Below, in pieces: positions 42,719 to 52,207 of a stretch of 64,000 bases of DNA; positions within the stretch are counted from its first letter, which is position 1; every line of letters begins with the position of its first letter. The position numbers were made by a program, and so were the translations under genes. The notes below the pieces were generated by a model. That model was not told where the DNA came from, searched no databases, and saw nothing but the letters and a program-made list of their open reading frames with translations. The stretch lies in NCBI GenBank assembly GCA_027619225.1, contig JAQCFW010000010.1:21101-85100 (forward strand), written 5' to 3'. This stretch comes from Bacteroidota bacterium. Lineage in GTDB: Bacteria; Bacteroidota; Bacteroidia; Flavobacteriales_D; Sanyastnellaceae.

Positions 42719-43063
42719 TTACTTTACTTTATCTACAACTGCTGTAAAAGCTTCAGGGTGGTTCATTGCTAAATCTGCAAGCACCTTTCGGTTAAGCTCG
42801 ATTCCAGACTTAGATAGTTTACCCATAAAAACGCTGTAAGACATTCCGTGCTGACGAGCAGCGGCGTTAATACGCATAATCCAAAGACTACGGAAATTTC
42901 GTTTTTTAAGTTTACGACCTATGTAAGCATAAGTTAAACCTTTTTCTACGGCGTTTTTTGCAACCGTATAGACGTTTTTACGAGCACCGAAGTACCCTTT
43001 CGCCATTTTTAGAATCTTCTTTCGGCGGGTTCTAGACGCCACTGCATTCGATGAACGAGGCAT
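42719..43063 (-). CDS. rplT: Large ribosomal subunit protein bL20
   Basis: 114 residues, standard length and fully recognisable ([68 protein letters not shown]). An assembly-initiating 50S protein. It is the last gene of the thrS-infC-rpmI-rplT operon. A hairpin lies at 43093-43115 in the rpmI-rplT spacer; L20 in other phyla represses this operon by binding its leader. Confidence 0.98.
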   Translation of the reverse strand: MPRSSNAVASRTRRKKILKMAKGYFGARKNVYTVAKNAVEKGLTYAYIGRKLKKRNFRSLWIMRINAAARQHGMSYSVFMGKLSKSGIELNRKVLADLAMNHPEAFTAVVDKVK

Positions 43064-43092
43064 GAGTTAAATGTTTTTAATGATTGGTGAAA

Positions 43093-43115
43093 AGGCACGA
43101 GTAAAGGATACTCGC
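43093..43115 (-). promoter_or_regulatory. Hairpin in the rpmI-rplT spacer, possible L20 leader element
   Basis: In mRNA sense the arms AGGCGAGTA and TACTCG(TG)CCT pair as nine base pairs with a 2-base bulge and a 5-base loop, about 30 bases before the rplT ATG. Only a short U stretch follows. It could be a regulatory or processing structure; no known L20 leader motif was matched. Confidence 0.35.
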
Positions 43116-43166
43116 CTAATGCTTATATACCAAACACTGGGTTAATTAGACCAGAATTGAGTAAAA

Positions 43167-43361
43167 TCAGATACAGAGTTGTCTCTTGATGTTCGGCGTA
43201 TCAGCTTTGCTGACCAATGCCGTGTGAGTCAAGTTACGCTTCTGCTTAGTAGCTTTCTTAGTCAAAATGTGACTTTTAAAAGCATGCTTACGCTTGATTT
43301 TACCCGAGGCGGTTAGTTTGAAGCGCTTTTTTGCGCTTGATTTGGTTTTCATCTTCGGCAT
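43167..43361 (-). CDS. rpmI: Large ribosomal subunit protein bL35
   Basis: 64 residues, standard length. [42 protein letters not shown] is the L35 signature. It lies 21 bases after infC and 103 bases before rplT. Confidence 0.97.
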   Translation of the reverse strand: MPKMKTKSSAKKRFKLTASGKIKRKHAFKSHILTKKATKQKRNLTHTALVSKADTPNIKRQLCI

Positions 43362-43382
43362 GGCCTTAGATATTTTAGGGGT

Positions 43383-43937
43383 TTATTTTTTCTTCGGATT
43401 GAACATTACGGTCATTCGCTTTCCTTCCAACTTAGGCATCTGTTCAACAGTACCTACATCTTCGAGAGCAGTAGCAAATTTAAGCAGTAGAATCTCGCCG
43501 CGTTCTTTAAATACAATAGTTCTTCCACGAAAGAACACATAAGCTTTTAATTTAGCTCCATCCTCTAAAAACTTTCGCCCGTGCTTAAGTTTAAATAGGA
43601 AGTCGTGTTCATCAGTATTGGGACCTAAGCGTATTTCTTTTACAACAACCTTCGATTGTTTTGCTTTGATTTCCTTCTGTTTTTTCTTTTGTGAATACAG
43701 GAATTTTTTATAGTCAATAATCCTACATACCGGAGGGTCTGCTTTCGGAGAGATCTCAACTAAGTCGAGTTCTAATTCGTTAGCCAAAGATAAAGCTGCA
43801 GCAATAGTAATTACTGCCGGCTCTACATTATCTCCCACCAAACGCACTGATTCAACTTCAATAAGTTCATTGATGCGATGTGGATCTTCCTTGCGTACTC
43901 TACCTCGGTAGGGCAGATGTTTCCTGCGAATTGCTAT
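43383..43937 (-). CDS. infC: Translation initiation factor IF-3, apparent ATA start
   Basis: 184 residues if it starts at the ATA at 43937. The first standard start codon in frame is a GTG at 43847, but it would remove 30 residues including the conserved N-terminal segment (residues 4-24, [21 protein letters not shown]). Between the in-frame TAA upstream and this segment there is no ATG, GTG or TTG; only ATA (43937) and ATT (43931) fit. IF-3 genes classically use a rare non-AUG start that IF-3 itself discriminates against, giving autoregulation. The rest is ordinary IF-3: [24 protein letters not shown] linker and [18 protein letters not shown]. It lies 33 bases after thrS. Confidence 0.92.
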   Translation of the reverse strand: MAIRRKHLPYRGRVRKEDPHRINELIEVESVRLVGDNVEPAVITIAAALSLANELELDLVEISPKADPPVCRIIDYKKFLYSQKKKQKEIKAKQSKVVVKEIRLGPNTDEHDFLFKLKHGRKFLEDGAKLKAYVFFRGRTIVFKERGEILLLKFATALEDVGTVEQMPKLEGKRMTVMFNPKKK

Positions 43938-43970
43938 AGCTAGATCGTTTTATTTGTTCAAGACACTCAG

Positions 43971-45908
43971 TTAAACGGCAATCATTTCAGCAACTTCAGA
44001 ACGAACACGTTCTGCAAAAGCTTTGATGGTCATCGTACCGACATCCCCTTCTCCTTGCTTTCGCACGGAAACAGTTCCTTCGGATTTTTCGTTTTCTCCC
44101 ACTATGAGCATGTAAGGAATCTTTTCTAATTCGGCGTCACGAATTTTTCTTCCCACCTTTTCAGAGCGACTGTCAACGAGTGCGCGAATATCGTGATTAT
44201 CTAACACATTTGAAACTTCTTCAGCATAATCATTATATTTATCTGACAATGCCAGCACTCGCGCCTGTTCTGGGGTGAGCCAAAGCGGGAATTTACCTGC
44301 ACAATGCTCTATTAAAATGGCTACAAAACGTTCCATAGAGCCAAAAGGTGCTCTGTGAATCATCACTGGACGATGTTTTCCGTTATCGGAGCCGGTGTAC
44401 TCAAGTTCGAAACGTTCAGGCAGGTTGTAATCTATTTGGACTGTACCCAATTGCCAGGTCCTTCCTATCGCATCACGCACCATAAAGTCAAGCTTGGGAC
44501 CGTAGAATGCAGCTTCGCCATATTCAACGATCGTTTCAAGATTTTTACTTTCAGCAACTTCGCGAATCGCAGTCTCCGCCTTTTCCCAATTTTCATCTGA
44601 ACCGATGTACTTCTCTGGCTTATCAGTATCACGCAAGCTGATCTGAACGATAAAATCTTTAAAATCTAGGGTCTTGAAGATGTAAAGCACAAGGTCTATT
44701 ACATTACTCACTTCCTCCTTTACTTGCTCGTTAGTACAGAAAATATGGGCGTCATCTTGCGTAAACCCTCGAACTCTTGTAAGTCCGTGTAGTTCTCCAC
44801 TTTGCTCGTATCGATACACTGTTCCAAACTCTGCAAATCTCACTGGCAAATCTTTGTATGTACGAGGTCTTGCCTTAAAAATCTCACAGTGATGGGGACA
44901 ATTCATTGGTTTTAATAGAAACTCCTCTCCGTCAGATGGAGTCTTTATAGGTTGAAAACTGTCCTCACCATATTTCGCGTAATGCCCAGAGGTTACATAC
45001 AGATCCTTAGAACCTATGTGGGGTGTTATTACGGGTTGATAGCCAGATTTTCTTTGGGCTTCCTTCAGGAAATTCTCTAACCTATTCCTTAAATCAGCTC
45101 CTTTAGGTAACCAAAGCGGCAAGCCCTGCCCTACTCTTTCGCTAAAGTGAAAAAGATCCAACTCCTTCCCCAGCTTCCTGTGGTCACGAGCTTTTGCTTG
45201 CTCTACCATCTCGAGATAGGCTGTCAATTCTTTCTGTTTCGGGAAGGTTATGGCATAAACTCGAGTCAGCTGCTTGTTGTCCGCATCACCCTTCCAATAA
45301 GCCCCAGCAATTGCCGTAATTTTTACCGCTTTCACAAAACCCGTATGCGGGATGTGAGGGCCGCGACAAAGGTCTGTGAAATTCCCTTGTGTATAGGTTG
45401 TAATCGTTCCATCCTCTAACCTCTCAAGCAAATCAAGCTTGTATTCATCTCCCTTTTCCTCAAAATAAGAAATCGCTTCCGCCTTGGTCATTGAGTTGCG
45501 GATAAAAGGGCTTTTGTTCCTCGCAAGCTCTAACATCTTCTTCTCCACAGCTGGAATATGAGCATCCGTAAAAGTGTGTTCACCGAAATCCACATCATAA
45601 TAAAAACCAAACTCTACAGGCGGTCCCACCCAAAACTTGATCCCGTCAAACATTGACTCTAACGCCTCAGCTAAAAGATGGGCAGAACTGTGCCACATCG
45701 TACTCTTACCTTCCTTATCGTTCCAGGTAAGGAGTTTCAATGATGAAGATTCCACAATAGGCCTTTGAGGATCTACGACCTCCCCAGCAACTTCCGCTGC
45801 AAGTACATTTCGTGCTAACCCTTCGCTTATGTTGTTGGCGATATCTAATGCTGTCGTTCCTTCTTCAACATTTTTTATAGACCCGTCGGGTAGAGTAATT
45901 TCAATCAT
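43971..45908 (-). CDS. thrS: Threonine-tRNA ligase
   Basis: 645 residues, full length, ATG at 45908 ([10 protein letters not shown]; an in-frame TTG at 45917 is ignored). In order: TGS domain (1-60); editing domain with [14 protein letters not shown] and its metal-like His pair (~70-220); class II catalytic core with the zinc Cys in [46 protein letters not shown], and [13 protein letters not shown]; anticodon-binding domain from [15 protein letters not shown]. Genes upstream end only 26 bases away, so there is no space for a T-box or long attenuator leader. Confidence 0.98.
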   Translation of the reverse strand: MIEITLPDGSIKNVEEGTTALDIANNISEGLARNVLAAEVAGEVVDPQRPIVESSSLKLLTWNDKEGKSTMWHSSAHLLAEALESMFDGIKFWVGPPVEFGFYYDVDFGEHTFTDAHIPAVEKKMLELARNKSPFIRNSMTKAEAISYFEEKGDEYKLDLLERLEDGTITTYTQGNFTDLCRGPHIPHTGFVKAVKITAIAGAYWKGDADNKQLTRVYAITFPKQKELTAYLEMVEQAKARDHRKLGKELDLFHFSERVGQGLPLWLPKGADLRNRLENFLKEAQRKSGYQPVITPHIGSKDLYVTSGHYAKYGEDSFQPIKTPSDGEEFLLKPMNCPHHCEIFKARPRTYKDLPVRFAEFGTVYRYEQSGELHGLTRVRGFTQDDAHIFCTNEQVKEEVSNVIDLVLYIFKTLDFKDFIVQISLRDTDKPEKYIGSDENWEKAETAIREVAESKNLETIVEYGEAAFYGPKLDFMVRDAIGRTWQLGTVQIDYNLPERFELEYTGSDNGKHRPVMIHRAPFGSMERFVAILIEHCAGKFPLWLTPEQARVLALSDKYNDYAEEVSNVLDNHDIRALVDSRSEKVGRKIRDAELEKIPYMLIVGENEKSEGTVSVRKQGEGDVGTMTIKAFAERVRSEVAEMIAV

Positions 45909-45934
45909 GACACGCAAATATAACTAAGAGAATA

Positions 45935-46456
45935 CTAAGCCCGCGACCTCTGACGTACTTTATCCCAAGACTTTACTTGCCAGTGCGAAGTTGTGGTTGC
46001 TACGTGCTCAGATTTAGAATCCATCAACTTTGCCGTCAATACAAATGTCGCAACTCCTTCAGAGTTTAGCGAAGTTTTTAATTTGTCAAGCAAATCATCT
46101 GGCCAGCTGCTATTTGCTGTGCAACTCCCTATAGGTCGTCTAATATAATCCACTTCTAGACGGCTCAGTATCAACCTAAATTCACTGATGTCGAAAGCTT
46201 CAATGACATTAAGCCCTGACACATACTCTCCCGCAGCAGCGATAGCACAAGCGTGCATTGTCCCAAGATGATTGAGGTTGCGACGACGATATGGGATACT
46301 CACTTTGCATCCATTGGGCGAAATTTCTGTGACTGAAATTCTATGAGCTCGATTAAATGGAACTAGCTCTTGCATAATGCGACTGAACCGATTCGGTTTT
46401 CCTGCTTTGGCTCTTTCAATCGCTCTCATCATTAACTTTTTAGTAAAAGACTTCAT
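45935..46456 (-). CDS. DUF4442 hotdog-fold protein
   Basis: 173 residues. The pattern VPFNRAHRISVTEISPNGCKVSIPYRRRNLNHLGTMHACAIAAAGEYVSGLNVI is that of the DUF4442 or PaaI-like hotdog thioesterase group. The typical HxGxxxA-type element appears as NHLGTMHACA. An acyl-CoA thioesterase role is possible but unproven. The start overlaps the MazG-like gene stop by four bases, and thrS follows after 26 bases, so it is the second gene of the translation operon. Confidence 0.78.
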   Translation of the reverse strand: MKSFTKKLMMRAIERAKAGKPNRFSRIMQELVPFNRAHRISVTEISPNGCKVSIPYRRRNLNHLGTMHACAIAAAGEYVSGLNVIEAFDISEFRLILSRLEVDYIRRPIGSCTANSSWPDDLLDKLKTSLNSEGVATFVLTAKLMDSKSEHVATTTSHWQVKSWDKVRQRSRA

Positions 46457-46905
46457 TTAAGTTGGGTCAGCACCCCTTTTAGCGGTTGGACTAATTTTCC
46501 TGAATTCGTTAGTATGGACGAAATATCTGGACGGAAATAATTTGGGCCTTTCAACACTTTGCCATCTTCACGAAGAATAGGGAGGCTGTCAGACCCCAGT
46601 TTTGACATATTACTCGCCTGAATTTCACTGAAAACATCTTCAATCACGTCCTGCATTCCATGACTTAAAATAGTGCCACAAAGAATGTACAACTGATCGC
46701 CTAGAGCATCAGCAACTTCAACCATATCACCAGCATTAGCCGCCTCCAGATACTCATTATTCTCCTCTTCCATAAGTCGATGGCGCAATGCCACTTGTTC
46801 AGATGTTAAAGCCGTTGTCGGAGTGTTCGACCAAGGAATATTAAAAGCATCACTGAATGTGCGAACAGCTGAAATAACAGCTTGAAAAGATATCTTTTTT
46901 TGCAT
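46453..46905 (-). CDS. MazG/PRA-PH-like nucleotide pyrophosphohydrolase
   Basis: 150 residues, ATG at 46905 (an in-frame GTG lies two codons upstream). The all-alpha NTP-PPase signature is visible: LRHRLMEEENNEYLEAANAGDMVEVADALGDQLYILCGTI, with EExxE and ExxD metal-binding acids. SEIQASNMSKLG and the region after it match the family. It would hydrolyse (d)NTPs or a modified nucleotide to the monophosphate as house-cleaning. It is the first gene of the run leading to thrS and is divergent from moxR across 192 bases. Confidence 0.8.
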   Translation of the reverse strand: MQKKISFQAVISAVRTFSDAFNIPWSNTPTTALTSEQVALRHRLMEEENNEYLEAANAGDMVEVADALGDQLYILCGTILSHGMQDVIEDVFSEIQASNMSKLGSDSLPILREDGKVLKGPNYFRPDISSILTNSGKLVQPLKGVLTQLK

Positions 46906-47097
46906 ATCCACTAAATTGAATAATTAATTGCTTCATACCAAACCCATAGATCATTTGTTACTCACTTTCATTCCACAATCGGGTAAATATAATTTTACAG
47001 GCACATGATCGATAAAGGTCACTTAACAAGTTTTAAAACTTTGAATAGAAAAATACGTGAGCAAATTCATATTTTAGCTTTCCGAAAACAAATTAAT
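46906..47097. promoter_or_regulatory. Divergent intergenic region, MazG-like gene / moxR
   Basis: 192 A/T-rich bases that must contain the promoters for the translation operon (leftward) and the Bat operon (rightward). A perfect 14-bp palindrome AAGTTTTAAAACTT is at 47028-47041. An alternative in-frame moxR ATG at 47005 would extend translation across it. TAGCTTTC near 47075 is a -7-like sequence for moxR. Nothing else was recognised. Confidence 0.4.
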
Positions 47098-48162
47098 ATG
47101 AACGAAGAGATAATAGAATTGTCGGATGTGGCAATTGAAGGAGTTGAGAATGTGGGTGCAACAGTTGGCGACTCACTTGATATCCAAGCGTTAAACCTGA
47201 AAATAGAGAAGGCTAGCAGGGTGACGGATCTGATTCGTAATGAAATGAGTAAGACCATTATAGGCCAATCGGAGATGGTCGACAAACTCCTTATAGGTCT
47301 GCTAGCGAATGGGCATGTTCTCCTTGAAGGAGTGCCAGGGCTTGCGAAGACTCTTGCGATAAACAGCTTGAGTAAAACCATAGATGCTCAGTTTTCAAGG
47401 ATACAGTTTACTCCTGACCTTCTACCTGCTGACGTGGTGGGAACGATGATTTACAACCCTCGTGAGGAAAGCTTTAAGGTAAAGAAAGGGCCTATTTTTG
47501 CAAATTTCGTTTTGGCAGATGAGATAAATCGAGCTCCTGCGAAAGTGCAAAGTGCTCTACTTGAAGCAATGCAGGAAAGGCAGGTTACGATAGGAAACGA
47601 GACGTTCGAAGTCCCTAATCCTTTCTTAGTTCTTGCAACACAGAATCCCATAGAACAGGAAGGAACATATCCCCTTCCAGAAGCGCAAGTTGACAGATTC
47701 CTACTTAAAGTGGTGATCGGATATCCTACGAAAGAGGATGAACAAAAGATCTTAAGAGCTAACATGACTGTAGAAGGTCTGCCGAAACCTTCTGCCGTGG
47801 TTACAACGAAACAAATTCTAGAGGCGAGAGATCTCGTTAGGGCAATATACTTAGACGAAAAAGTCGAGAAATACATTATCGATCTCGTTTTCGCAACACG
47901 CTCGCCAGAAAATGTGGGACTCGGTCATTTAACAGAATTAATCTCGTTCGGGGCCTCTCCCAGGGCGAGTATAGGACTTGGATTAGCTTCTAAAGCCCAC
48001 GCATTTATGGATCATCGTGGGTATGTGACGCCTGAAGATGTGAGAGCCGTAGCGATGGATGTTATGCGACATAGAGTTGGCCTTACTTTCGAAGCAGAAG
48101 CTGAAAATATTACTCAAGAACAAATTGTGACTGAGATCATGGATAGCGTGATCGTACCTTAA
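47098..48162 (+). CDS. MoxR-type AAA+ ATPase of the Bat operon
   Basis: 354 residues with the ATG at 47098 (MNEEIIELSD); the ATG at 47005 would add 31 residues of no family character. Walker A is GVPGLAKT at 78-85. Further blocks: RIQFTPDLLPADVVGTMIYNP, FVLADEINRAPAKVQSALLEAMQE (Walker B) and LATQNPIEQEGTYPLPEAQVDRFLLKV. MoxR ATPases act as chaperones for VWA-domain partners, here encoded directly downstream. Its TAA stop overlaps the DUF58 ATG by one base. Confidence 0.95.
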   Translation: MNEEIIELSDVAIEGVENVGATVGDSLDIQALNLKIEKASRVTDLIRNEMSKTIIGQSEMVDKLLIGLLANGHVLLEGVPGLAKTLAINSLSKTIDAQFSRIQFTPDLLPADVVGTMIYNPREESFKVKKGPIFANFVLADEINRAPAKVQSALLEAMQERQVTIGNETFEVPNPFLVLATQNPIEQEGTYPLPEAQVDRFLLKVVIGYPTKEDEQKILRANMTVEGLPKPSAVVTTKQILEARDLVRAIYLDEKVEKYIIDLVFATRSPENVGLGHLTELISFGASPRASIGLGLASKAHAFMDHRGYVTPEDVRAVAMDVMRHRVGLTFEAEAENITQEQIVTEIMDSVIVP

Positions 48163-49028
48163 TGGATACAGTAGAACTTCTGAAACGAGTAAGACGCGTG
48201 GAGATAAAAACCCGTGGGTTGAGCGATAAAATTTTCTCAGGCGAGTACGCAAGTGCTTTTAAAGGTCGCGGAATGGCATTCAGTGAGAATCGCGAATACC
48301 AACACGGAGATGAGGTGAGGTCGATTGATTGGAATGTCACCGCTCGGATGGGTACTCCCTATGTTAAAGTTTTTGAAGAAGAGCGTGAGTTGACCGTCTT
48401 TATCTTAGCAGATATAAGTGGGTCTATTGATGGTGGAACAAGAGGTGTAAGCAAGAGAGATCGCATTACGGAATTGTCGGCGGTACTCGCTTTTAGTGCA
48501 ATGGGGAATAACGACAAAGTAGGAGCCATACTATTCTCCGACCGCATCGAAAAATTTATCCCCCCGAAAAAAGGCAAGTCTCACGTGCTTAGAATAATTC
48601 GTGAAATAATCGAGATTGAGCCCGATGGCAAAGGAACAGATATCACGAATGCACTCGATCATTTCCTGTCGGCAATGAAGAAGCGAACAGTTTCATTCCT
48701 GCTCAGTGATTTCAGAGACTCGGGATATGAAGAGCTGCTTAAACGAGCAGGGAGAAAGCACGATTTCGTTGCACTCAAAATAGAAGACCCTATTGATTTA
48801 GACATCCCAGATGTAGGGTGGTTGCCTTTGAAAGATCCGGAAAGTGGCGAAACGAAATGGATGAGGACGGGATCTAAAAAAGACAGAACTAAGTATAAAG
48901 CTATAGAGCTAGAACGATCGGATAGCTTAAAACGAGCATTTGCTCGAGCAGGTATAGATTCGACGACGATACGTACTGACCTCCCCTATATAAAACCGTT
49001 AATGCAATTGTTCGATCGTCGTGGATAA
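48162..49028 (+). CDS. DUF58 (VWA-like) protein of the Bat operon
   Basis: 288 residues. Typical DUF58 blocks: FKGRGMAFSENREYQHGDEVRSIDWNVTARMGTPYVKVFEEERELTVFILADISGSI (with the MIDAS-like DISGS), DKVGAILFSDRIEKFIPPKKGKSHVLRIIREI and VSFLLSDFRDSGYEE. It is the usual partner of MoxR in Bacteroidota. The 3' end overlaps the next gene by eight bases. Confidence 0.93.
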   Translation: MDTVELLKRVRRVEIKTRGLSDKIFSGEYASAFKGRGMAFSENREYQHGDEVRSIDWNVTARMGTPYVKVFEEERELTVFILADISGSIDGGTRGVSKRDRITELSAVLAFSAMGNNDKVGAILFSDRIEKFIPPKKGKSHVLRIIREIIEIEPDGKGTDITNALDHFLSAMKKRTVSFLLSDFRDSGYEELLKRAGRKHDFVALKIEDPIDLDIPDVGWLPLKDPESGETKWMRTGSKKDRTKYKAIELERSDSLKRAFARAGIDSTTIRTDLPYIKPLMQLFDRRG

Positions 49029-50013
49029 ATCGTCATACATATTGCGACTTACTTTAGGGGCTCTTGTAGTCTTGGGAGGAAGCTGGAGTTTGGATTTAAT
49101 GAATCTAAGCAAATGCAAAGCCCAAAGTTCATTACACACTGTCCCCTCAAACCTGGAAATGATTTCGGATACTGGAAGAATTGCATGGGGTGAAAGAGCT
49201 ACTCTCACACTGAGATTAGGACTTGAGTTAGGTGAGAACAGTACTGGATGGCCTGTCTGGGAGGACACCATACCAGGTGGTTTGGAGATCCTATCCTCAA
49301 GTAAAATCGACACCATACTGCCACAAAAAAACGACCCATCCCAATGGGATATGATCGTGGTACAATCATGGGTAGTTACTGCTTGGGATTCAGGCTACGT
49401 AGTTATCCCAGCAATAGAAGTTGTGGGCGAAAAATCTGCGCCCGTGATGATTCATGTGGTGCCCACTCGAACAGGAGACGCTCCGGAAATGATGCCCGCC
49501 GCTGAAATAATAACGATAGAATGGACATTGTGGGAGAGGATAGAGAAAGCTGCTCCTTACGTTTTAAAGGTGTTGGCGGCACTCTTACTCGCTCTGGGAG
49601 GCTTCTATTTACTAAGGAAAGTAAAGAGAAAGGAACGCGTAGAAATAGAAATGGCAGTTCCCGACATACTGCCACACATTACGGCACTTGAGAAATTGAG
49701 AAAGCTTGAAGAAAGAAAGGGTTGGACTAAAGGAGAGGCCAAATCATTCCACGTAAATCTCAGCGAGATTATCAGGACCTACATAGACGCGCGATTCAAT
49801 ATCTCATCGCTAGAGAGCACGACAAGAGAAGTATCGGCACAGATTGATTTGCTTGATATTTCACAGTCTGACAAAAGCAATCTTGTAAGTGCTTTGAGAT
49901 TGGGCGATAAAATTAAATTCGCAAAACACACAGCGAGGACACAAGATCACATTAAGGTGATCAATACTTGCATTGAATTTGTTGAAAATACAATGGAAAA
50001 CCCCGCATCGTGA
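49021..50013 (+). CDS. Membrane protein of the Bat operon (BatD-like N-terminus, DUF4381-like tail)
   Basis: 330 residues with a GTG start overlapping the DUF58 gene. An N-terminal signal or anchor (~8-25), a beta-rich periplasmic region (~40-175; IAWGERATLTLRLGLELGE), one transmembrane helix (~186-204; VLKVLAALLLALGGFYLL), then a charged cytoplasmic helical part (LRKLEERKGWTKGEAKSFHVNLSEIIRTYIDARF). The C-terminal pattern recalls the cytoplasmic tail of BatD, so this is a shorter BatD-like protein. It overlaps batA by four bases (GTGA). The exact role is unknown. Confidence 0.75.
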   Translation: MDKSSYILRLTLGALVVLGGSWSLDLMNLSKCKAQSSLHTVPSNLEMISDTGRIAWGERATLTLRLGLELGENSTGWPVWEDTIPGGLEILSSSKIDTILPQKNDPSQWDMIVVQSWVVTAWDSGYVVIPAIEVVGEKSAPVMIHVVPTRTGDAPEMMPAAEIITIEWTLWERIEKAAPYVLKVLAALLLALGGFYLLRKVKRKERVEIEMAVPDILPHITALEKLRKLEERKGWTKGEAKSFHVNLSEIIRTYIDARFNISSLESTTREVSAQIDLLDISQSDKSNLVSALRLGDKIKFAKHTARTQDHIKVINTCIEFVENTMENPAS

Positions 50014-51080
50014 AACAAGTTCTACCGATACATTTAATTGCCTTGACAGCGTCAGGAACGATCGCATTGTGGGTGAATAATCTCTACCTGTGGGAACGTC
50101 CTTGGGCACTTCTTTTAATGCTGCTTCCTATAGGGTACACTGTACTCAGGACTGTTGGCTCGAGGCTATTTGGCACTTTGTTCGCTTTCGTTTCCTTTAC
50201 AAAAGAGAAAAAAGATGTATTTCCTGACCTCGTTAGATCATGGATCTCCGAAATTCCTTTCGCACTGAGAACTTTTGCTATCGCATTACTCGTAATTGCT
50301 ATAGCCCGCCCTCAGTCATCAAACAGCGTGGAGGATATGACGAAGGATGGGATCGATTTGGTTTTAGCTATAGATGTCTCTGCGTCTATGCTAAGTATGG
50401 ATTTTAAGCCAAATCGACTTGAACAAGCAAAATCAGTAGCCGTCGATTTTATAAATGCACGCCCTCATGATAGAATAGGCGTAGTTGCGTATGAAGGGGA
50501 GGCATTTACGCAAGTGCCTGTAACGTCAGATCATATCATCGTTAAAAATGGGGTGAGTGCTTTAGAGACAGGGTTGCTTGAAGGAGGAACAGCGATCGGA
50601 TTAGGGCTCGCTACTTCCGTAAATAGGTTGAGGAAATCTGATGCAAAAAGTCGGGTTATTATTCTACTTACAGACGGGATAAATAACGCGGGAGCGATAG
50701 ACCCTTCAGACGCTGCACAGTTAGCTGAACTCAATGGGATAAGAGTATACACCATAGGAGTAGGGTCGATTGGGAAAGCAAAAAGTCCAGTAGCAATCTT
50801 ACCTGACGGAACGTATAGGTATGACTGGATAGATGTAAAAATCGATGAGGAGGTGCTTATGCAAATCGCCGAAATAACAGGAGGGAAATACTTTAGAGCG
50901 ACAAACGAAGAGAAATTAAAATCCATCTATGCTAAAATCGACCTTTTAGAAAAGACGCGTTTTAACGTGATGAGATACCAAAGGAAAACTGAGGCCTACC
51001 TACCTTTCGTTTTAATGGCTCTAATTTCTCTCCTTTTAGAACGAACTCTGAGATTCACTTTGATAAGATCTATCTCATGA
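50010..51080 (+). CDS. batA: BatA, VWA-domain membrane protein
   Basis: 356 residues, GTG start overlapping the previous stop. Two transmembrane helices at the N-terminus (~28-65 and ~85-100), a von Willebrand A domain (~115-315) with the MIDAS motif DVSAS (Asp122, Ser124, Ser126), Thr in FTQVPVTSD and Asp in LLTDG, and a C-terminal TM (~330-350). The VWA faces the periplasm. Bat proteins were named for Bacteroides aerotolerance; the mechanism remains unclear. It overlaps batB by four bases. Confidence 0.93.
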   Translation: MKQVLPIHLIALTASGTIALWVNNLYLWERPWALLLMLLPIGYTVLRTVGSRLFGTLFAFVSFTKEKKDVFPDLVRSWISEIPFALRTFAIALLVIAIARPQSSNSVEDMTKDGIDLVLAIDVSASMLSMDFKPNRLEQAKSVAVDFINARPHDRIGVVAYEGEAFTQVPVTSDHIIVKNGVSALETGLLEGGTAIGLGLATSVNRLRKSDAKSRVIILLTDGINNAGAIDPSDAAQLAELNGIRVYTIGVGSIGKAKSPVAILPDGTYRYDWIDVKIDEEVLMQIAEITGGKYFRATNEEKLKSIYAKIDLLEKTRFNVMRYQRKTEAYLPFVLMALISLLLERTLRFTLIRSIS

Positions 51081-52207
51081 GTTTAAACTCAAAAAATATC
51101 ACATCCTTTCAGTCCATGGCCTTGGGGGTGATTCTCGCAGAACTGGTCTTTTGGGTTATTGTGGCTGCAGGAGTAGTATTTGCAAATGAGTTCGCTCCAC
51201 ACATAGAGCTTCATAGAAAGGATTTGATTTTATTGCTTTTCGCTTTGCCGATAGCGACCGTAAGTTTCCTGATACATCTAAAGTGGAAGATGAAAGCTGT
51301 GGCTAAACTCTCTGAGGAGCAACTAGCTGAAACTACATTTCCAAGACTATCTATGGGCAGGGAGGTCTGGAGGTTTTTAATTTGGCGTTTAGCTGTAGCA
51401 ATGATCGTTTTAGGGGGGCTTGGTCCAAAAGTGGGGAGCAAGTTACAGGAAGTAGAATCGCAAGGGTCAGACCTCGTAATCGCCATAGATATAAGCAACA
51501 GTATGATGGCCGAGGATTTAGGCATGGATCGAATGAGCTTGGCAAAACGCACAGTGGAAAGGGTACTTGCTAAATTGGGGAGCGACAGAGTAGGTCTCGT
51601 CATTTTCGCTGGACAGGCATATGTTCAATGCCCGCTAACCACAGACTATAGCGCCCTGAAACTATTCCTGAACACGATCAGCCCCGACCTGATCTCCATT
51701 CAGGGAACCGCCCTCGGAGAGGCCATAGATGTGAGTGTTCTCGCATTCAAAAACTCACCTGAATCGAGTCGTTCTATTTTACTTATTACCGATGGTGAAA
51801 ATCACGAAGACGACCCGGTAGCGGCTGCCTCCAGAGCTAGGGAGAAAGGGATTTCCGTGCACATCATAGGTTTAGCGACCCCTGAAGGAGCTCCGATACC
51901 TAAATACGATAAGAGTGGGCGCAAAGTGGGATTCATCCAAGGAGCAGATGGGGCACCGGTTGTTTCTCGCTTAGACGAATCAGTATTGGTCGCAACTGCC
52001 ACCGCTGGAGATGGAAGCTTTACGAGGGCGAAGAAGAGCTTCGTGAATATCTCGCCCATCATTAACGCATTAAACACAGCTGAAAAGACGCGCACAAGTA
52101 ACGTGATGTTTACCGACTACGACCATCGCTTCCAAATATTCCTAATAATCGCACTGTGTCTCGTCGTACTCGAGTCATTTATACCGCATACAACAAGTCG
52201 CAAATGA
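51077..52207 (+). CDS. batB: BatB, VWA-domain membrane protein
   Basis: 376 residues. N-terminal TMs (~14-36, ~50-68 and ~98-115), a VWA domain (~130-330) with MIDAS DISNS (Asp138, Ser140, Ser142), VQCPLTTDYSALKLFL and LITDGENHEDD, and a C-terminal TM (~352-370). It is a paralogue of BatA and probably forms a complex with it. Start and stop each overlap their neighbours by four bases (ATGA), so translation is coupled. Confidence 0.93.
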   Translation: MSLNSKNITSFQSMALGVILAELVFWVIVAAGVVFANEFAPHIELHRKDLILLLFALPIATVSFLIHLKWKMKAVAKLSEEQLAETTFPRLSMGREVWRFLIWRLAVAMIVLGGLGPKVGSKLQEVESQGSDLVIAIDISNSMMAEDLGMDRMSLAKRTVERVLAKLGSDRVGLVIFAGQAYVQCPLTTDYSALKLFLNTISPDLISIQGTALGEAIDVSVLAFKNSPESSRSILLITDGENHEDDPVAAASRAREKGISVHIIGLATPEGAPIPKYDKSGRKVGFIQGADGAPVVSRLDESVLVATATAGDGSFTRAKKSFVNISPIINALNTAEKTRTSNVMFTDYDHRFQIFLIIALCLVVLESFIPHTTSRK

